Assembly (NCBI GenBank): GCA_032821775.1 | Contig: JAVLRN010000007.1 | Coordinates: forward strand, 2,480,001-2,544,000 | DNA length: 64,000 bases | Direction of reading: 5' to 3' | Source: Sanguinoderma infundibulare | Taxonomy: Eukaryota; Basidiomycota; Agaricomycetes; Polyporales; Polyporaceae | The notes under the pieces: generated by a model | What the model was told of the DNA's origin: nothing | Seen by the model: only the letters and a program-made list of their open reading frames with translations | The model's database searches: none | Shown: positions 1-9,917 of the stretch, one piece after another | Numbering within the stretch: position 1 is the stretch's first letter | How the letters are laid out: every line of letters starts with the position of its first letter | Program-made: the position numbers and the translations under genes

Positions 1-230
1 CGCTGTTACCGCAAATGGCAAACCTCGATAGATATCACATCCGCCTGGGCGGCGTGAAGGGTCCGCCGCGGTCTGGAGAGGCATAAGGTCCATTGGGCGA
101 CAATGAGCCCAGTCTATAAGATTCGAGAGAAATGCGAGGGATGAACGGCACTCGTCCTCCTCTTTCGCGCTGCAGACCTGTCGAACACCCCTCAGATCTC
201 TGACCCAGAACGACTCCCGTGAGCAGCATC

Positions 231-1233
231 ATGCAGCCGTCGTTTGTCGATCCATATCTTCGGACTCCTTCCTCCTTCTATGGCACTCCGGCGGCCTTCC
301 CCGATCCCGCGCCCTCTTATGACCCACGTGCCCCCTCCCGCCTCCCCGACCCTCCCACTCAGCTTGAACAGCTTCAGGCCGCTAACGACCAAGTCTTCCA
401 GCAGTACATAAATACTCAAGAATGGTACGCAAATTGTTACTATCTTCGTGTTGGGCCTTAGAGCGACGAGCTTACACTTTTTCTCTCGTTCTAGCGCGCC
501 CACAAACGCAACCGCCTTGGTCGGGGGCGGCTACGACAACCTTTTAGAACACATCGACCCTAGCCTCATTGCTAGCATTTATCAGTTCCACTACGACCAC
601 GTCTCGCAACCCACGCATCAGCAGATGGCCGGGGAGTACACTGCTGGTGTTGCTGCCCAGCCGCTCATGCCATCGCTCTGCGAGGACTGGTCGTCCCCAC
701 TGTCGTCCGTGTCGGCCCCGTCCTCTTCCTCCTCGACTGCTTCGTCGCCGTCTCCGGTGCCATCGTCGCCCCCATTGCCCCCGTCCCCCTCCGCTCACTC
801 GTCTCCGTCCACCACTCGTGGAAAGCGTGGTGTGAACCAGCCGGCGCGGAACGAGCAGCTCTCGGAGGGCTCCGCTACCAGACAGGCCGCGCACCCGAGC
901 GAATGCCGCTACTGCCCCTTACGCTTCGGGCGTCCAGCCGACGCAAAGCGCCACGAAATAACGCACTTCGACGCCGAGTACAGGGTCACCTGTCTCGGTG
1001 TTCCTGTATGGGCGGCGAACCACTGCGACGATGCGGACATCGTCAACGGGTTCATGCACGATGGGACGCTGATGATCCAAGGCTGCCTTCAGACGTTCAG
1101 GGGTCGCCGTCGCGACGCTTATAGTCGTCATTTGAAGACTCGCGGCTGCCCTGGCAACAAGGAGGTTAGCTATGTGGTCAACGTGCAGGAGGTCGAGGCA
1201 GCTAGGGCTAGGAGGAGGGCGAACGGGTACTGA
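231..1233 (+). CDS. C2H2 zinc-finger protein, function unknown
   Basis: Two exons, 231..424 and 495..1233, joined over a 70-nt GT-AG intron; the model closes at 310 aa. The start is the first ATG in a frame that stays open into the intron. The N-terminal half is rich in Pro, Ser and Tyr, with a long Ser/Pro tract around residues 140-200, so it is probably disordered. Near residue 220 there is a clear C2H2 finger (CRYC, then H-x3-H after 12 residues). A second Cys/His-rich segment follows (CLGVPVW ... H-x4-C), possibly a degenerate finger. This architecture is common in basidiomycete proteins of unknown role, and DNA binding is an inference from the finger. No neighbour explains its function. 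The product could also be an RNA- or protein-binding finger protein. Confidence 0.8.
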
Positions 1234-2193
1234 CCGTCTCGTTCATATGCTGTAGCCCATGCGCGACTTTACCAAAACAACCTTTCGTGTGCCCTTCACG
1301 AGCCCTTCCACTACCTCCCTCCGACCCCCATGTACCTCGCTCTAGTAATCCTGTTGTCTTGCCTTTGATCTGGATTCTATAGTCATCTCACATCTACTCT
1401 AGACTATCTTGTTTTTGCTTTGTATTGTAATCGACAACTTCCTCGCCTGAGTTCTGTTGTAGTGCTACTGTATCTCCATGTCGCTACGTACCAGTGGACT
1501 TCCTCGTAATCATACCAATCATTCACCGCCACCGGGGGCGTTGCGCGGGTTCGGGGGCGTGGGGTCCGGGCTTCGGCGGCCTTCATTGAACTGGCTCGAA
1601 TGTAGAGGCTGAGGCGCCCTTAGCACACGTAGCTGCACATATACCCACCGTTAGCTCAGGAGGTAACTTCTCAGTTAAACTGCCTTTTGGCGTAGCGGCT
1701 GCAGCGGGCGGATACAAGTTAATTACAGCGAAGTTTGGTTGAGGATATATGTAACATCCGCAATGAGGTCGATTCCGCGTCAAAGCCACTTCGCATGCAA
1801 TTTCAGACCGTGGCTTGATGCAAATTCTGCACTCGGGCGACGATCCCTGTAGCTGGGCGCGAATATCAGAACTACGCCTGGTATCCGAGTCAACAGCGGT
1901 GAACGCTTGCAATATCGAACCGATGGATGGTTGTTGAACACACGAGTATTCGTAGACACTCGACGATGCATTCACTTTTCATTCAAAGCACAAATTCATG
2001 CTCCCTGAACACACGATGCCTCGTCATTTACTACTTCTATCGTACATCTGAGGCCAAAGTACCAATTGGATTGCTTTCGCGCAACGATTCACCTAACATC
2101 TTAGTTTTCGCTGTAAAGACATCCGTATCAGAAACATACAGATGACTGTGCGGTGAATGAAGAACGTATCTATCAATGGTGTTCGCAATGTGT
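1234..2193. other. Intergenic, no gene seen
   Basis: About 960 bases between the convergent zinc-finger gene and tyrosinase-tail gene. Short open frames on both strands lack codon or domain character. I see no repeat or RNA gene here. Confidence 0.5.
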
Positions 2194-2906
2194 TTACTTG
2201 GGGCGCGCGCCTCCGAGGCGACCGCGGGTTATGGCATGGTGAAGGACAGGCGGTCCGATTGGGAAAGGCAGCACCTCCCCGTCGCGAGTCCCGAGCTGCC
2301 GAGCAATGACGACGACCTCGAGAGAATGCAAGTTCTCCACCGGAACCACCGTTTCGTCGAACTGTGAGCAGATTCAATCCGCCGTTAGTCCGAGCATTTC
2401 GCACGATTGTCATATCGGCTTCAATGCAGAAGACGACGTACCATTCGAACGCGCCAGTTGATGTGTTCCTTCAAATAGGGGTTGACGGTGGCGGGCTCTA
2501 AGGGAACGGCGCCCAAGTTTTCCCTGAGCACAGCACCGATGGGGACGAAGCCCTGGGTGACGACGTTGGCCTGCCTCAGGCAGTTCGCGCAGTGCTCTGA
2601 GCCACTGTTCACGAAGGTGTCGAAGGAGCCGACGTAGGAAGGAGCGCTGTCCCACTCGTCCGGGTTCTCGGGAACGGCACCCACGAAGATGAGGACGCTG
2701 AAGCTGTCCTTGAGCTCCATCGGCTGGGCGCGGACGCGGACAGACCAGTTCAAGATCGCGTTACGGGCGAGCGTCGCGGGCGTCGTAGCCTGAGTAACAG
2801 GCGCTTCCGGCTGCGTGGACGAGTCGGTGGAGAACGGAGTATGGATACCGTAGCGCGCCTGGATGTCTTCCTGAATGCGCGTCGTCACCGCGTTCTTGTC
2901 GGTCAT
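2194..2906 (-). CDS. Stand-alone tyrosinase C-terminal domain (truncated polyphenol oxidase)
   Basis: Two exons, complement of 2442..2906 and 2194..2361, with an 80-nt phase-0 GT-AG intron; the model closes at 210 aa. The protein matches only the part of fungal tyrosinases that follows the copper-binding core. It begins MTDKNAVTTRIQEDIQARYG, continues through a beta-rich block (MELKDSFSVLIFVG ... YVGSFDTFVN), a CANC segment, and a tail ending in an H-A-I-T-R-G-R type motif. Both copper centres are absent, so it cannot be a tyrosinase by itself. Coding similarity extends a few codons upstream of the ATG (PDFDG), which shows the gene was cut inside a longer ancestor. In intact enzymes this domain caps the active site until proteolysis. 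A TATA-like box lies 55 bp upstream, so transcription is possible. It may be a pseudogene or a free cap domain. Confidence 0.75.
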
Positions 2907-2960
2907 GTCGACGCCGTCGAAATCAGGGGATGAGTGAGCCGTCTACACAGAAGTGCGCGG

Positions 2961-2970
2961 TTTATATACC
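2961..2970 (-). promoter_or_regulatory. TATA-like box upstream of the tyrosinase-tail gene
   Basis: The minus strand reads GGTATATAAA about 55 bp before the ATG at 2906. Position and sequence fit a TATA box. Its use is inferred. Confidence 0.4.
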
Positions 2971-3439
2971 GGCGCCACTTGCAAGTGCGCGGATGTCTCC
3001 GCGCACGTGCGTGGTGATGGCGCCCGGGATCGTGCTACATTGGGTGTGACATCTGTTAAGCGATAACAGAGGTCAAAAGATGGAAGGCCAAGACAGAAAC
3101 TCTGTCTTCGACCGTCATGGTTCAGACGTTATATTTGATTAAACCCTATGCCTTGTTCAGCCACCCGTCCTCCTGGGAAGCCATTTTACGTTCCCAGTGA
3201 GCATAGGAATCCGCCTCGATTCTCGGCGGTACATTCAACTGTCGGATTCAGCATCCGCAGAAGCACTTAATGCCTCATGCCCGAGGCCCGTATGGTCTCT
3301 TGGTGACTAAATCGGACCCTCTTCCTGTGCCTTCATGCTTCGCACAACTCTCCAACATGGCATTGGTAGGAACGCCTGCTCCTCCTTTCTGCCTGATTAC
3401 CTTGTGGGTCTCGTTCTCCATTGTCTTCTGTGCACTGTA

Positions 3440-3492
3440 GGACACTCCTCGTCCTCGCCCGACGCCGCGTCGGGCGAGGACGAGGGGTGTCC
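3440..3492. repeat. 53-bp near-perfect palindrome
   Basis: Two 26-base arms (3440..3465 and 3467..3492) around one unpaired base, with a single mismatch. The sequence is GC-rich. It ends just before the point where recognisable tyrosinase coding similarity starts on the plus strand. Confidence 0.85.
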
Positions 3493-3499
3493 TTCGGCG

Positions 3500-4165
3500 T
3501 CGAGCTTGGAGGATATCCACAACACTATGCACATACTCTCTGGCGGCACTGGCCACATGGGTAGCGTACCCGTCGCAGGTATGGTCCCAGGATATTCATG
3601 ATGCCATCTCAAGTTGCCTGCTAACTCAATGTGTGTCAGCCTTCGATCTGATCTTCTGGCTTCACCACACCAACGTCGATCATCTTCTCTCCTTGTGGCT
3701 GCAATCAACCCCGGAGTCTGGGTCACTCAAGACAACCAACCAGACAGGACATGGAGCATCCCCGACAATGCCCCCATTGATAACAATACCAGTGAGTCTC
3801 TCCCAGTCATCGGAATGGGTACAATGCTAAATGACCGTGGTCTCAGACCTCGCGCCCTTCCTCGCCTCTCAAGACCTATACTGGACATCGCACAGTAGCT
3901 CTAGCATGGCGGTCTTGGGGTACTCATACCCTGATTTCGACGGCATCGACATGACGGACAGGAACGGGGTGCGGCAGCGCATTTGGGAGGTCATTCAGGC
4001 GCGCTACGGTATCTATAGCTCGTTCGACACCGACTCGTCCACGCAGCGGGAAGCACGTGCTACTCCGAGAGGCCACGACGATCGCCCGTGATCTTAGACT
4101 GGTCGGTCCGCGTCCACGTCCACGTCCAGCCGATGGAGCTCAAGGACAGCTTCAGTGCTGCCCAA
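3500..4165 (+). pseudogene. Broken tyrosinase fragment carrying the copper-B site
   Basis: Plus-strand relic of a tyrosinase internal region. The first exon encodes LEDIHNTMHILSGGTGHMG, the first copper-B histidine region. A normal intron (3579..3639, CTAAC branch site) follows, then AFDLIFWLHHTNVDHLLSLW with the HHxxxD copper-B signature. Further on a YSYPDFDG segment is followed by a cap-domain stretch similar to the minus-strand gene at 2194..2906. The frame breaks at least twice. Around 3750 the LHHTNVD frame must shift to reach a typical WSIPDNAPIDNNT segment. Around 4060-4090 a second shift is needed to reach DWSVRVHVHVQPMELKDS, where a hexanucleotide is repeated in tandem. The N-terminal copper-A region and the C-terminal end are missing. 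I call it non-functional. Confidence 0.8.
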
Positions 4166-4561
4166 ACCTAGAGAACATGTTGTGCCAGTCGGTAGCTCAA
4201 ACTGGCCATGGGGATCCTCTTCGCCAGTGCCGGAATGCCATACACTGCGCGCCCCAGTCTCCATCAAGCCGTTCGACCCCACAGCGCACACCCCCGACAG
4301 GCCCAGCAAACGGTTCGCCTCGAAAGACAAGGTATGTATATAGATTGCCACCAAGTACAGCACAGCACTGGAACTAGTGATACAATGGCGTGGATGCTGT
4401 ATATCTACGACGGGTACATGCACTTGAAGCAAATGGTATGCGCACAAAGATGGATCGTAACGTGCCATGAAAGTCGTGAGGTGCAAGTCGTTTTCGTACC
4501 GCACATGCGGCAGATTCAAGAAGATTGTTGCCAGCTCCGCTTCTTCTCGCTGCGATCGTGC

Positions 4562-6763
4562 TTATATTGCAGCCTTCCCCCGTGGCTCGAACGGCAAGAG
4601 GAGCGCGATGAAGCCAGAGACGACGAACAGCGCGCCCGACACGTAGATCGGGACGGGCGTCGTCAGATTCGCGTACAGCGCGATGATAGGTGCCTGCAGC
4701 AGCACAGGTCAGTCTCGAGCAGGTTGAACAAAACGACCGTATGTCACTCGCCATGATACCGAACACGCGGTTCGCGGACGCGACCAGCGCGTTGCCCGTC
4801 CCGCGGTCCTTGGCCGCGAACAGCTCCGGCGAGACGGCGTACAGGACGCCGTACATGACGTTGTTCACAAACGTGTAGCCGCAGTTCCACCCGAGGAGCG
4901 TGTTGGACGTCCGCGAGGTCGTGCTCGCGAAGAGGAAGACACCCGTGAGCGCTGTGTGCGTCGGGACATCGATCAGCATGCTGTAGAAAAAGCACAGACG
5001 CGACGCACTGGTTGAGACGGCCAGGGTCCCCTTGCGGCCGAAAATGGGTTGCTCAACCATCCATCCAGCAACGAGCGAGCCTGGTATGCCCATAGTGCTC
5101 AGGATCACTTGGTTGCGATAGGTGATGTACAACGAGCCGTCGCCGGTTTCAGCGCCCTTCTGTTGTAAGCTGACAACATGCAACACTTTAAGCCGGACAA
5201 CACAGTTTCCACGCCAATGAAAGGACTCACAAGACCGTCACGAAGCCGTTGTACAGCGGGAAGGCGAGCCCGATGAACGCCCAGAGGATGATGAGCAACG
5301 AAGTCGAGTACGCGAGCTTCCTCGTGGCAAACAGCGCCTTGAGATGATCGCCGTTGAGCATCCGCGCCTTGCGCATGAACGCGGCCTTCAAGCTCGTGTC
5401 CATCGGTCTCGTTACTTCCGGGCCGTCAACCCTCCCGTCCACGCCGCCCGCCTTGAGCTTCTCGCATTCCTTCAGCATCTCGACCGTCAGGCTGCTCTTC
5501 TTTCCGTTGTACTTGGCGATCTCGTGGATGACCTTCACTGCCTCCTCGTCGTGCCCGCGGCCCATGAGGTACTTTGGAGACTCGTACAGATGGAAGACGA
5601 AGAAACGGAGGATGAATAGGACGATCATGAGGCCGCCCAGTGTCCAAAGAAGGTACCTCCAGCCCATGTTCTTCTCCTTGGTGCACCCTACCGCAGACGA
5701 GCAGGAGAAGTTCGCGATGAGTGGCCAAGCGACCTGTTCGTTGGGTAAGTGATCGTGAACACAGCCGCTCCAAACCCGAACCCACCAAAGCGCCAACTAG
5801 CTGGCCGATCGCCCACCAGATCGAAAGCACCGTAAGAAGCCACTGGTGCGTCGCCGGGACGAACTCCAAGAACACCGCAGAGTCTACAGGTAAGTTCCCT
5901 CCAGAGCCAATAGCGTACACTCCGATGAGCGAGCACAAGGCGACCTCGTTGGCCGCGCCACCTGCCGCAAGAGCGAATACCCCCGTGATGAGCAGGGTAA
6001 GATTGAAGGACCACCTATGCCGCTGCTCAGCCCATTGACCCGACAAGCTATTACAGGCAGAGGGACGTACCTCCGGCCCCAGAGGTCGCATCCGACGCCC
6101 CAGAACACGGCGCCGACGAGGAGACCGATCGTTTGCGGGAGGATGAGGAACGGCCCCTTGGTGCCGACGAACTCGAGCACGACCGGATTGATGATGAGAC
6201 CTGTCACTTGCTACAGGGTGCAATACAGAAATCGTCGCATAGATTAGCACGATTGAAGGTGGAAGCCCTGAGATGATGTCTAGAAACTCACCTGCCACAG
6301 ATTATCCCTACACGCACGCGTCCAACGCAATCAGGTACGGTCGAACGTCGTGCACTGAACCATCGTGACTCACGAGAACCATCCAAACCCTGCAACAACG
6401 AATAGCGCCCACTGTGCGTGCAAGATCATTCATTAGCGCGCACCATACTTGGCCACAGAGGGCCTTACGCGGATATAGCATCGGCATCATACACGGGGTA
6501 ACACACACCTGATACTTGCCCATCCCAATCTCCTGGAACGCGGCATTCAAGATCCTCGCCTTGGCCTGGTACACCGGGTCGACCGCGGCGTCCTCGCCGT
6601 CGAAGATGTCATGGTCCTCGATGTGCATCGTCACCATCTTCAAACCCTCGACGTCTCCCAACGGGTCCTTGAACCTTGGCGAGGCCGGGAGCTTTTCGGT
6701 CTCGTGCACGGACGAGGACGCCCTCTCGGGCTCACGCGCAAGCGATGGGACGTTGCTGCTCAT
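4562..6763 (-). CDS. MFS transporter (sugar-porter/SV2-like), copy A
   Basis: Nine exons: complement of 6509..6763, 6374..6411, 6292..6307, 6071..6210, 5786..6014, 5231..5733, 5009..5169, 4752..4951 and 4562..4693. The model closes at 557 aa. The start follows a cytosolic acidic N-terminus ending in QAKARILNAAFQEIGMGKYQ. Twelve-helix major facilitator features follow: a WGRR loop after TM2-3, an LPVDSAVFLEF helix, LSIWWAIGQLVG, a cytoplasmic loop with ESPKYLMGRGHDEEA, and a conserved SPELFAAKDRGTGNA segment. It is a close paralog of the gene at 26443..28561. Intron 8 uses a GC donor (ATG|GCGAGT) where the paralog has GT. The 16-nt and 38-nt exons are conserved in both copies. Substrate is unknown; proton-coupled uptake of a sugar or organic acid is the family default. 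Confidence 0.9.
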
Positions 6764-8019
6764 GATGCCGATGGGTTGCGATGGAGCTTGTAGCTCCCTT
6801 AAGAGCGGGGAAGAGATGTCAAGTGAACACCTCGCTGCGCGTGGCCGCGGGCTATCTGGTCGCACGAGCCTGTCAAGACAGACGCACTGAGCCGAGGGAG
6901 ATAGGACACACGGAGGGAATCCGGACGATCGAAGGCACCCCGGACCGACCTTCTTAAGTAGGACGGAGCGGGCGACATCTCGCCAGCATTCCTCTGTCAT
7001 GATCTGTCGACAGAGCGCGACCCATCGGTCGCGCGGCAACCGCTAAGCGCGAAGCAAAAGAGGAAGTTCAAAGGGGGAAAACGATGGCCACACGATCGGG
7101 GGAGCAGGCCGCATAGCGCCGTCCACGCGAGTGACGCCATGGAGCCCTGTCAGTTTCAGTTTTCGCAAGCGGGTCTGGTTCTCCAGCTGTTGATGCATCG
7201 ATGAGCGGGTCACCTGTTGCGTCTCCGGCCATACGGAGAATGGCCTCCGAGAAGTAGAAGTAAACGTACCTGGCGGGATTGAGATGGAGTTGTCAATATC
7301 GTTGGTACGTCGTCCTGAAGCCAAAGTCAATTGCGAGTCCAAATGGCTGGAAGGACATCACAGACACTTTAATCGTTTGAGTTGTTCCGAAGATGATGCC
7401 GAGTAGCAGCTGCCGCAAAACACACGCCGGTGGAGCAGAATGGGGTTAGAAAACGTGCGTCACATCACATGTGTGAATGTGGCGATAGCGACGCCCGACG
7501 AGGCGCACATGTGAGGCCTTGAGGCTCGACAGAAACGCAGGAGGAGAACGTCTCCTCCCACCCTAGAAGCTGCTTGTGAAGCATAAGCACTTCTCTTCAA
7601 GCACGATAAGGACTTTGCGTACCTGAGAGATTAGGAAACGGAGATAAGGCATCCTCCTCGACTTTGGGAGTCGAAGAACGTGTGCAAGGATGATGTGATT
7701 ACCATAGGCGTACACTTGGAAATACAGTACGCATCTTAACAATTCGCTTAAATATACATCAACTAACCGTACAGCTCTCCGAATACAGCAAGAAGTGATA
7801 CATAGGTACATCTTTCTATAGTCTATCCTGCTGAGTCCATGAGGATGCAAGAGGCATAGCGAGCGATAAATATATGCGAGGATGTGTGACCAGGATGAGG
7901 TGGGGGAATCAAGCGAAAATATCGTCAGGGGGTCGTGATGGTCTGATGCAGACAAGTCGTGAGTTAAAAACCGACAGCGATGACGTCTGGGGGGCCTGCA
8001 GTACCCATGAATCGGGGAG
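6764..8019. other. Intergenic, no gene seen
   Basis: About 1.25 kb upstream of transporter copy A and downstream of the secreted-protein gene. Both strands carry only short frames without recognisable domains. It probably includes the promoter of the transporter. Confidence 0.45.
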
Positions 8020-9065
8020 TTAAAGCCGGTGGACGGTCAGGATAGCGACGAGCCCATCTTGCTCAATGCCATGATTGACGCCTGCGCCGCGATCATCATC
8101 CTGGGTGAAAACGCCTGTGGAGAGGGAAAAATAAAACTACACGGACCTCGCTTTCCGCGCTCCAACAAGCCGTCTTGCCACTGTACTTCCGCCTTCCACC
8201 ACACGCCGCTCCAGTGGCTGCCTGCAGTGGCGCGCGCGACGATGAAGTTCCGCCCGCGGTTATAGCCATCGTCGACAATCATGTGGTTCTTGGACGAGTC
8301 CATCTCCTCAGACGCTCTGTATGCACCACCAAGAAATGGGTGCCGAAAAGGCCGGAATCACTGTCAGCTCGGAAGATAGTTGAACGCGATTAGGCGCACC
8401 CGAGGAACCAAGCACCGCTGTTGGCCTCTGTGCCGTTCTGCCGCCATGCACGGAAGTGATTCCCGCCGCGGACAGACTCCCAACAAGTGCCGATGATGGG
8501 GAAGTAGTGCTGCCGACCAAGGAACTGCTCCGGCTTGCGTCCAAGGCCATCGCCAAGGTCTGCTTCGTGGATGTGACCGTAATGCAGTCCGAGACATTCC
8601 CTGTTGAAGCCGATCGACCTGTAGTTTCATCATGGACAATGAGGGGTACCCTCATGGCATGAAAGGCACCGACGTACTTGATGTAGGTTTGCATCCCGGA
8701 CTCGGTGAGAATGTAAGGATCGGACTCGGATGAGATGATGATGTTGAGCGGTTCGCCCAGTGTCTTGGTGGTATACTGTGAAGAGGGAGATGCTTGCATG
8801 CGCGCCCAGAGAGCATAAACAGGGGAGGGAAACGTACATCAAGGAGCTGTCCCCCATTGAGCCGAGGGTCTACCCAGCCGACGGTACTCCTCACGGGCGG
8901 CAGCTCTCCGTTCTCATACTTCCTGTCGCCTGGTGGTGAGAGCAGTGGGGTTTGGCCATGGACACGTCTCGGGGGAGGTGCAGAGAGGGCATATATCCGG
9001 CCGAGAAGGAGCGAGAGCACCCCGAGGGCGAAGAGAGGGTGGATCCGGACTGCGGCGACGAGCAT
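8020..9065 (-). CDS. Conserved secreted protein of unknown function
   Basis: Five exons: complement of 8838..9065, 8678..8775, 8400..8618, 8147..8316 and 8020..8081. The model closes at 258 aa with GT-AG introns throughout. The N-terminus (MLVAAVRIHPLFALGVLSLL) is a signal peptide or signal anchor. The body has no enzyme family I can name. It shows conserved-looking blocks: ECLGLHYGHIHEADLGDG, QHYFPIIGTCWESVRGGNHF, an N-G-T sequon, GYNRGRNFIV, and a C-terminus of EQDGLVAILTVHRL. I recall similar proteins in Agaricomycete genomes with no assigned role. The His-rich HYGHIH segment could bind metal, but that is a guess. It neighbours P450 and MFS genes without an evident functional link. Confidence 0.8.
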
Positions 9066-9917
9066 GGCGTTCCGTGGGCGAAGGGGGTGGTCACGGTACT
9101 GGACCCAGACCAGGTGCTTGGGTGCCGCTCACGGACCGTCCGAGTCGTCCGCAGTGAACGAATGGCAGTCCTCTTCTAGGACCAACGCCGGCGTAGTCGA
9201 TGGCTGTCGAGACCCAGGGAGGAATGAGGGGTACAGGGGCAGATGGGGGCAGGAGATGAACGTAGATGAACGATCGAGGACGCTATACATGGCGCAGAGA
9301 TGGACTTTCCGCAGTGACGACCGCCTGGCGTCCCGCGCGTCCCATATCGGGTACAGTCTCTCGCTCTGAGCTTAGCCTCGGACGCCGCACCCACGCCTTC
9401 GTCATCATCATGCACGTTCTTCCCTCCATCTCTTCCTCTTCCGAGCTCTCTGTTGCACCCAACATCTCATCCGCCAACTGAGAATGGTCAGCTTTTAACG
9501 TCGTCTTTCCCTCCGCCAAACGATAGTCGGTATGCAGCAAATCCGTGGCCCCATAGCCCCCACCGGACGCACCCATCTACAAGCGGCATTCGTTTCGCGC
9601 GTTCCATGCATGTGTCCTCGCGCCATTCACGCGCATGCGCGAGCCGCCCTGCAAAAGCCTCACTTCAAAATTAGGTCGCTGAGGAAGCATTCGACTGCCA
9701 GCCTCCTTGGCGGCTCCTATGAACCGCCGAGGGACATTATTGCAGGAGATGCGGACTCAGTCGAAATTCGAGTCCCCCGCCAGCTGGCAATTATGGCAGT
9801 TACAACTAATCCCGCCGACCTTATACATGGACATCCCACTCGTAGCTACGTGCAACAATACCGCATTCGACCTCAACGGCTCTCAACCGGCTTCGAAGAG
9901 GACACCCAGGGTCCGCC
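9066..9917. other. Intergenic, no gene seen
   Basis: About 850 bases between two minus-strand genes. Open frames here are short and low-complexity. No repeat or RNA was recognised. Confidence 0.45.

Noticed and set aside
3061..3115. Short inverted repeats (arms of 6-8 bp) near 3.06-3.1 kb
   Set aside because: Arms this short are expected by chance in this much sequence.
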